From assembly GCA_951799445.1 (NCBI GenBank), contig OX637294.1:24081452-24145451 (forward strand): DNA of 64,000 bases, written 5' to 3'. Below are positions 58,080 to 64,000 of the stretch, in pieces. A program made the position numbers and the translations under genes. Source of the stretch: Pseudisothecium myosuroides (Eukaryota > Streptophyta > Bryopsida > Hypnales > Lembophyllaceae). The notes below the pieces were generated by a model, which was not told where the DNA came from, did not search any database, and saw nothing but the letters and a program-made list of their open reading frames with translations. Each line of letters starts with the position of its first letter. Position 1 is the first letter of the stretch.

Positions 58080-59155
58080 GTCCATAGCTTTTTTTGTGGC
58101 CATACATCTCTTTCTCTGATTCATGTTGACCTATGTGGCTCCTTCCTTCTAGATATTTGTTAGTGCAATGTAGACAATGCAAGGCATATTTTTCATACAA
58201 AAATTGTTGACTCTTAGGTTTACTTGCCTTACAAGGCAAATCAGAACCATTCAATAAGATTTCCTCTTTTTAATTTTGATACTAACCATTATGATTGGTG
58301 GGAGGGCCACTCCCTCCAAACTAAAAGAACATGTGAGTGGTCTTTTGAACATAAAGATTATTCAAAATTGAAATGGTGATTGGTGCATCCATAGACCTAT
58401 GGACAAATGAAACATATAGTTAATTATTGTAGATCTTAACAATATATCTAAATAATTTTGTCTAACATCCTTCAAAGATGCTACATTTCAATTTTGTATA
58501 GTTTTATGTAGTATTATTTGGATTAGCATGGATTTACATTGAAAGCAATGAAATAGCTTGCAATCTTGTCCATTTTTTGAAATCTTTAATTATCACTTAA
58601 CCCCTACATGACCATAAGGCCACCACCAGGCTTTTGCAACTACATTTATAGAAAATTTGAAATGTAAACCTCACTAATAATCTATAAACAACAAAGAGAC
58701 CCTAGATGATTTTTTCCACTAAATCCGTTGATGCAATCCAATCAAAAAATGATACACTATGCTATTTTGGGTGATTTTTTTGAGAATAGAGAAGGCACTC
58801 TAGGCCATCACTTCACATCCTTATATTCTATTTTCCACACCTCAAAATGATTTGAAAAAAATTACAAATCAAAATCATGATGATATGTCCATGTGGAAAA
58901 AAATTAGAGTTTGTGGAGTACCTTTGAGCATTCCAATTTCAACATTCTGATTTTAGCTTAAGTACAAAGTACCGCCTAATTCAAGGCCTAACCAAATATC
59001 TTTTATCAATCTTTTCAACGGTGGCATTTCCTCAAAAATTGTGCAATTTTGTCGATCTTTTTTTCATAGGAAAGCTCCATATGTCTGCTTTCTTTCAATT
59101 GTGGCAAGGATTAGAATTATTCCCCATTAATGAGTAATTTTGCTTCTTACAAGAG
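58080..59155. other. AT-rich intergenic DNA with one TTAA-type terminus
   Basis: TTAACCCCTACATGACCATA starting at 58597 resembles the left end of the TTAA family, but no matching right end was found. Nothing else was recognised. Confidence 0.45.
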
Positions 59156-59549
59156 TTAAGGTACCCCCCATAACCGACCGAATAAGAAATTCCGACATGA
59201 TCTGGAGTAGTGAAGGCAAAACAAATATTTTTTAGAGATACATCAATAGAAATGATATGGATTGCAAAAAAATTGGTAATTTTATTGCTTGAATTGAAAT
59301 TACTATGAATTTCGGGAGGCAAAAAGTGCGCCGGACCCATGGCCAATGTCTAGAATCTTCTATTTCCAATCATTCAATAACTTTATACCTAATCATTAAT
59401 TCCTATTTTTTTCACAACTTGGGACATGTGTCATGTATTTATTAGTTCCAACCTTGAAAACAAAAAATAATCGCATTCTAAGCGTGGTCAAAAATACGTG
59501 CACCTATAGGTCAAAAATGGGTCACTGGTCGGGAAGGGGGGTACCTTAG
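59156..59549. mobile_element. TTAA-type MITE with GGTACCCCCC ends
   Basis: The left end TTAA|GGTACCCCCCATAACCGACC and right end GGTCGGGAAGGGGGGTACC|TTAG form an inverted repeat of about 20 bases with two differences. TTAA is intact on the left and has one substitution on the right. At 394 bases it is non-coding. The termini differ from the CCCCTAAAGG family, so relatedness rests only on the TTAA flank. Confidence 0.7.
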
Positions 59550-61700
59550 TCATCAAAACAAGACCTATGCTCAAGCACCCTGGTTCATTTAAATAGGTTA
59601 ATGGTAGAATAAGTGATGGAGATATAAGATCTTAGAATTTTTGAATCTTTAATCAATATTTAGACAATGATTTATGTAACATTTTTGCTATGAATTAGAT
59701 ATTTCAAGAGTGTTAGAAGAAACTTACATTTGCATTAAAAAAAATTGTATTCAACTTGGAATCATTATATATTTTTATCAGAATGAAATCACTTTCATTT
59801 AGAGAAATTGACTCTACCAATGAAAACAACATTGAACTTCTTTCTTTGCCATAATGAAAAAAGTTTCATCCAAATCTCTTCATCTAATTTGAATATTGTT
59901 GTGTATCATAATCTTAAACTTGATTTGATGTGGGAATTTATGTAATTCACTCAATATCAAAAGAAACCAAAAAAAACTTACCTACACTAAATAGAGGTAT
60001 TAAGGGAACCAAACAATTAAAGGGACTTATCTTCGAAAACTGTAGATGTTTGAAACATGATGTACAACGCCAAGACACTTCAATAACTATTGATGTTCAA
60101 AAAAGGTAGATATTTATATAGTGTGAAATGTCGATTAATTAGTATGGGTCCCCTTAATACCCCTATTCAGTGTAGGTGATATAAATATATTGCATTGTTG
60201 CAATGCAAATTTCCTTGCTAATTCCAAATACATTGACATAAAAAAGAATAATAATCATCTAGTCATTTTATTATTTTTGCTTGTGAAATTCTTCACTAAT
60301 TTGAATAATTTTTTGTTTTGTATAATTTTGATACCTTGACCTTAATGTAAAGTACAAAGGTTCAATTTTGCAAATGTAGACATGACCCCTCAAGGACAAG
60401 AGGTAGTCTAATTTCCAAATCTCTAATGAATATTGTGAGCTCCCAATTTGTCATTTGGGACTCGTAGAATTATTTTTTTGGAAATTTGCAATTTAAAGTT
60501 GATAAAAGTATAGAAAAACCCATAAAAAGAGTGTAGAACCGAAATAGGGTTGTGTCATACCCATTATAGTATTTGGCCTAGATTTGTGTTTTTTACTTAG
60601 AATCCCCCAAACCTTGCCTAAAAATAGTATAGAAATAACGAAAAGGTTAGATTTGGAGGATTCGAGTCACACAGCCCCAAAAGGGCTAAATCCCACCATG
60701 AATGTGGCGATTCATGGCTAGGTCGGTCCGAGGGATCCACAGCGAGGCCACTAGGTCGGGTCCTAGAGTTAGATTTAGAATTCCCCATTAGATCGACGAA
60801 TTCCCAAAATCCCGATTGTTAGCATGCAGGAGCCACTCACGCAAGACCGGGCCCGTGGAGGAATCTACAGCCCAAGGATGGTGTTCTAGGGTGAATCCCA
60901 TGCCAGGAGTCCAACGGCGAAATCGGTTTGCCAAGATTCCTCCACCTGCAGAAGATTCTCGCACCATCGCTAATTCGAGGAGATGGCCAGTTTTAAATCT
61001 CCATTGACCAATCGTGCCAGGTACGGAAACACACCCGCACGTCTTTCATGCAACTCCCTGAGAGGTCACGTGAAAAATCCCGGCATCTTCCGACTTGCAG
61101 AAGAACCTTTTCCGGGTGGTCAACCCTCCTAACCTCCAACGGGAATTTCATGGAAATTACCCAGGTTACAATAAAATCTCACTAAAAATTAGACTAGCTT
61201 GTTTTATGTTAAAAATGCGCTCCGTGAAGTTTCACGACATTCCGATAGCGGCAAGTACCCGAACCGGCGAGATTCCTCGGGAATTAACCACGTAGCGGGG
61301 TCCCCGCCGCATTGACCGGCATTCCGGGACCATACGATGACAAAACGAAGTCAACCAAAAGTCCTTCCCGACTCTTTCGCACCTACCGGAGATCCTAAGC
61401 TATTCACATTTCTCAAAATAAGAGACCCCCAAGATCTAGGATTTTACCACAATTTGGTTTTTAAACTAAATTAGCCTACGATGGATTTTTGGCCTCGGTA
61501 CAGGGACAAGAAGATTCAAGACTAAACACGGCGATCTGGATCCAACGGCGCAATCCGTTCGGCGATTGGAGCTAATCTCCAAAAGTTAGGATGTTGGTCC
61601 AGCATAGATGGTAGAAGTAGAAATTTAGGATGTAGGATGAAAATCTTTGAGGATGAGGATGAAAATCCCCGTTGATAAGGTTACCTTAGAACTCTAGAGG
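59550..61700. other. intergenic, AT-rich then GC-richer from about 60.6 kb
   Basis: 59550-60560 is AT-rich with no feature. From about 60640 the composition rises, and related motifs TCCAACGGCGAAATCGG (about 60911) and TCCAACGGCGCAATCCG (about 61542) occur. This may be the upstream part of a promoter or LTR belonging to the transcription unit at the window edge. No LTR pair or primer-binding site could be found. Confidence 0.35.
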
Positions 61701-61722
61701 GAGGGGTGAGCCTTTGGGAAAC

Positions 61723-61732
61723 CTATATAAGG
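61723..61732 (+). promoter_or_regulatory. TATA box candidate
   Basis: CTATATAAGG lies in a GC-richer context and is followed by pyrimidine-rich sequence (cccatttctctctct), a good plant core promoter layout. Transcription would run right into the repeat-rich leader at 62.1-63.9 kb. Confidence 0.6.
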
Positions 61733-62146
61733 GCCCCATTTCTCTCTCTAGAACACCCCCAATTCTTGTTTTGGGTCCGTGGGTCCAAGTTATTTTGGAT
61801 ATTTTGGCGTTTGAAGCCAAAAACCTCTACGGTGTTTTCGGAGCACTTTTGGCTCCATTGTTGCTTATTTTCAAGCTTTGAAGGTCCTTGGGGGTCCTTC
61901 TACCTTGCTTTGTGTACTCTTTTGTGAAGTTTTTGGTACCTTGTTGTAAGTGGAGAGCCTCTCTCTCCCTCTTGTACGTATTGTGGTCTAACTCGTGAAG
62001 TTTAAGAGTCTTTTTTGTATCTTGCACTAATCCTAAAGTCACCCCCTACCGTACCTTGGCGATGCCGCTTTGGGGGGCCTTTAGCGTGTGAGCTTTGTAT
62101 TGCCACGTGGTCTAACTTGTGTGTTTTCTCTTTGTGTTTTTCTTAC

Positions 62147-62396
62147 ACCCTCTTCTAACCTTCTCCTTGTTGAGTGGACCCCCCTCCGGGATGGCGAAGC
62201 TTTGAACCTCTTTTGTGCATGTTTTCTAAAGTTATCCCAAACCCTCTTCTAATCTTCTCCTTGTTGAGTGGACCCCCCTCCGGGACGATGAAGCTTTGAA
62301 CCTCTTTTGTGCATGTTTTCTAAAGTTATCCCAAACCCTCTTCTAATCTTCTCCTTGTTGAGCGGACCTCCCTCCGGGACGGTGAAGCTTTGAACT
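62147..62396 (+). repeat. 94-base tandem repeat, about 2.7 copies
   Basis: Copies begin at 62147, 62241 and 62335 with ACCCTCTTCTAA(C/T)CTTCTCC and contain a GGACC(C/T)CCCTCCGGGA block. Copies one and two differ at very few sites, so the duplication is recent. Confidence 0.93.
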
Positions 62397-62644
62397 AGTG
62401 ACAAAATTGAAGTCCTAAAGCGTGTGTTAAAAGTGTAGACGACAGAGCTTTGAACCCCCGAGGTGTCAAGAAGTCCTAAAATTGGTATTAAAACCAATCT
62501 AATGGCGAAGCTTTGTACCTCCCCCGTGTTTAGTTCCAAAGTCTAGTTTCCAAGACCTTTGTGGAAACCTCTAGAGTTTAGCTTCTAAGATATGTAGGTT
62601 CCTTTGCATTTAGTGAAGTTTAGTTAATTCCAAAGTTTTCTTTA

Positions 62645-62950
62645 GTTTAGTTGTTCCCCAAGTGTTTAGTGAGTCTGAGTGTTCCCCAAGTTTTAGTGTG
62701 TCTAAGTTGCTCCCCAAGTGTTTAGTGAGTCTAGTTGTTCCCCAAGTTCTATTTTCTCCAAGTCTTATTTTCCCCAAGTTCTATTTCCCTCAAGTCCTAT
62801 TTTTCCCCAAGTTTATGTTCCCCAAGTTCTATTTCCCTCAAGTCCTATTTTCCCCAAGTTCTATTTTTCCCAAGTTCTATTTTCCCCAAGTTCTATTTTC
62901 CCCAAGTCCTATTTTTCCCAAGTTTTATTTTCCTCAAGTTTTTTCCCTTA
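62645..62950 (+). repeat. 16-18-base minisatellite
   Basis: The unit CCCCAAGTTCTATTTT and variants are repeated about 17 times. The resulting open frames on the plus strand (rich in FPSSIFPK-like repeats) are products of the repeat and not taken as genes. Confidence 0.93.
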
Positions 62951-62998
62951 GTTCACCAAAAAACCAGTTTGCCAAAAATCCAGTTTTTCCTTAGTGGT

Positions 62999-63156
62999 CA
63001 AGGTCCAGAGCCAAAACAGACCAGATCAAGTCGAGAACCAAACAGACCAGATCAAGTCGAGAACCAAACAGACCAGATCAGTCAAGAACCAAATAGACCA
63101 GATCAAGTCGAGAGCCAGAACAGACCAGATCAAGTCGAGAACCAAACAGACCAGGT
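62999..63156 (+). repeat. 26-base minisatellite
   Basis: The unit CAGACCAGATCAAGTCGAGA plus ACCAAA appears about five to six times with small changes. The period is not a multiple of three, which argues against coding selection. Confidence 0.92.
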
Positions 63157-63904
63157 CACATCATCAGAATATCAAAAGAAAACAAATAAATAAATATTTA
63201 TTTATTTATTTTGTTGAACCCGACCCCCCAGCAGCTAGCCAGCCAGTCGGGAGGCCAGGCTTGGTCCGGCAGGCAGTTGGGGCCCCAGTTCGGTTCCCAT
63301 TTTTGGACTCCTTTTTCTTGGTTTCTGGTTTCTCTCACACCAGAACAAAATAAAGATAAGATAAACAAAACAAAGGAGAATGGGGGGGCTGACCTATTGC
63401 TAAGTAGGGAGTGGGGTAGGGATTAGGGTCTAAAATCAAAAAGGGAGAAGGGAGAAAAGAGCGGAGCACCACCGTACCTGCAGACAAGGAAGTCTCACCC
63501 TCACCAACAACTACAAAACACTCTACACACAATGGAGGAAGGGTAGAGAAAAATTGAATGAAATAGGGGAGAGGTGAGAGAGACGATGAATAGTGACCTA
63601 GGCTTAGAGTAGGTCAACCTAAGAAAAAATCTTGAGAATTTGTGGTGACCGTTGAGAGAAGGATTAGGATGACACAAAGGCAAAATTGTGTAAGAGGATA
63701 GTTGGTATCTTAAAAACCTCCTTGAAGTTTGAGACCATAGTGTAAGACTCATAAAAGCTTAGGTGGAATAGTATTAGTGTAGAAGGAGAGAGGAAGAAAG
63801 AAAAGAAGGGAGAAGAAGAAAGAAAGAGTTTAGATCATCAAAAATTGTAATATTTTCTAAATAAGCGGTGAGCTTGGAAAATCAAACAAAAACCAAAGAT
63901 TACC
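63157..63904 (+). other. probable leader sequence, purine-rich at its end
   Basis: No coding frame is recognised. A GA-rich tract lies at about 63781-63828. If the TATA box at 61723 is used, this would be part of an unusually long 5' leader. Confidence 0.35.
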
Positions 63905-63967
63905 ATGGAGCATGAGGATGTACACGTGGACGTGGACGAAGTTATTTCCGAAACCGGTAGTGAAGAG
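63905..63967 (+). CDS. possible first coding exon, cut by the window end
   Basis: ATG at 63905 in a favourable context (ttaccATGGag) opens 21 acidic codons, starting MEHEDVHVDVDEVISE and ending in SEE, directly before a good splice donor (GAAGAG|gtgagt). I do not recognise the protein from so little. It could be a host gene or a retroelement polyprotein start. Confidence 0.4.
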
Positions 63968-64000
63968 GTGAGTTTTTGATTTAATCTTTGATGTTTCTCC

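Noticed and set aside
58597..60390. A 1.8-kb TTAA element
   Set aside because: The left terminus is family-like, but the candidate right sequence (GACCCCTCAAGGAC) has left-end polarity and no TTAA.
60553..62600. An LTR with primer-binding site
   Set aside because: No second LTR, no TG...CA pair and no tRNA-complementary site could be located, so only a promoter-like region is reported.
62147..63156. Possible CRISPR-like array
   Set aside because: Units are contiguous minisatellites without unique spacers, and the sequence is eukaryotic.
62662..63353. Overlapping 77-152 codon frames rich in FPK/SSP and PDQVENQ repeats
   Set aside because: They are produced by minisatellites open in several frames; the 26-base unit is not a multiple of three.

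Overview
The window looks like nuclear DNA of a land plant. Four lines of evidence point there: a CACTA (En/Spm) transposon whose transposase carries the plant-typical DUF4218 and DUF4216 regions, Stowaway and Tourist type MITEs, a NEET iron-sulfur protein with an organelle-targeting-like leader, and GT-AG introns of about 70-850 bp. A NEDD4-like HECT ligase and a CDIN1 nuclease homolog would fit a non-flowering plant (bryophyte or lycophyte) best, but this is inference and I cannot name a species. Most of the window is AT-rich, gene-poor and packed with DNA transposons.

Layout. 1-23.5 kb: no convincing gene. It is a mosaic of MITE-like elements, above all a family of about 0.2-1 kb elements that start and end exactly at TTAA with inverted ends reading CCCCTAAAGGACC. 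Three of them lie in tandem at 7.1-9.9 kb. The other residents are Stowaway-like, CACTA-type and TA-flanked MITEs, an older mosaic repeat family, and a 99-bp TA microsatellite. 23.5-30.2 kb: a GC-richer gene region with a HECT E3 ubiquitin ligase on the plus strand, whose 5' end I cannot resolve. 30.5-34.2 kb: more TTAA elements and repeats. 34.8-36.2 kb: a two-exon NEET (CDGSH) gene, plus strand. 37.2-37.8 kb: a Stowaway element. 38.25 kb: tRNA-Gly(GCC), minus strand. 38.7-40.5 kb: a complete four-exon CDIN1 homolog, minus strand. 41.2 kb: a Tourist-like MITE.

42.384-58.076 kb is one 15.7-kb CACTA transposon with CACTAGTAGAA ends, an ACT/ACT target duplication and subterminal repeats. Its TNP2-type transposase (minus strand) is broken by two stops and two frameshifts. 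A second, divergently transcribed gene with a Transposase_24-like region (plus strand) is broken by two stops. A third, unrecognised ORF lies in the middle, and a 252-bp MITE is nested near the right end. 58.1-64 kb holds another TTAA-flanked element and then a TATA-containing region with three different minisatellites in series, leading to a possible first exon at the window edge.

The most notable result is the TTAA family. Its target duplication and ends suit piggyBac or Sola3 transposons rather than the usual plant MITE groups. A related unoccupied copy of one insertion site lies elsewhere in the window and supports the boundaries. The three host genes (ubiquitin ligase, Fe-S protein, nuclease) are unrelated single-copy genes and form no operon or cluster.
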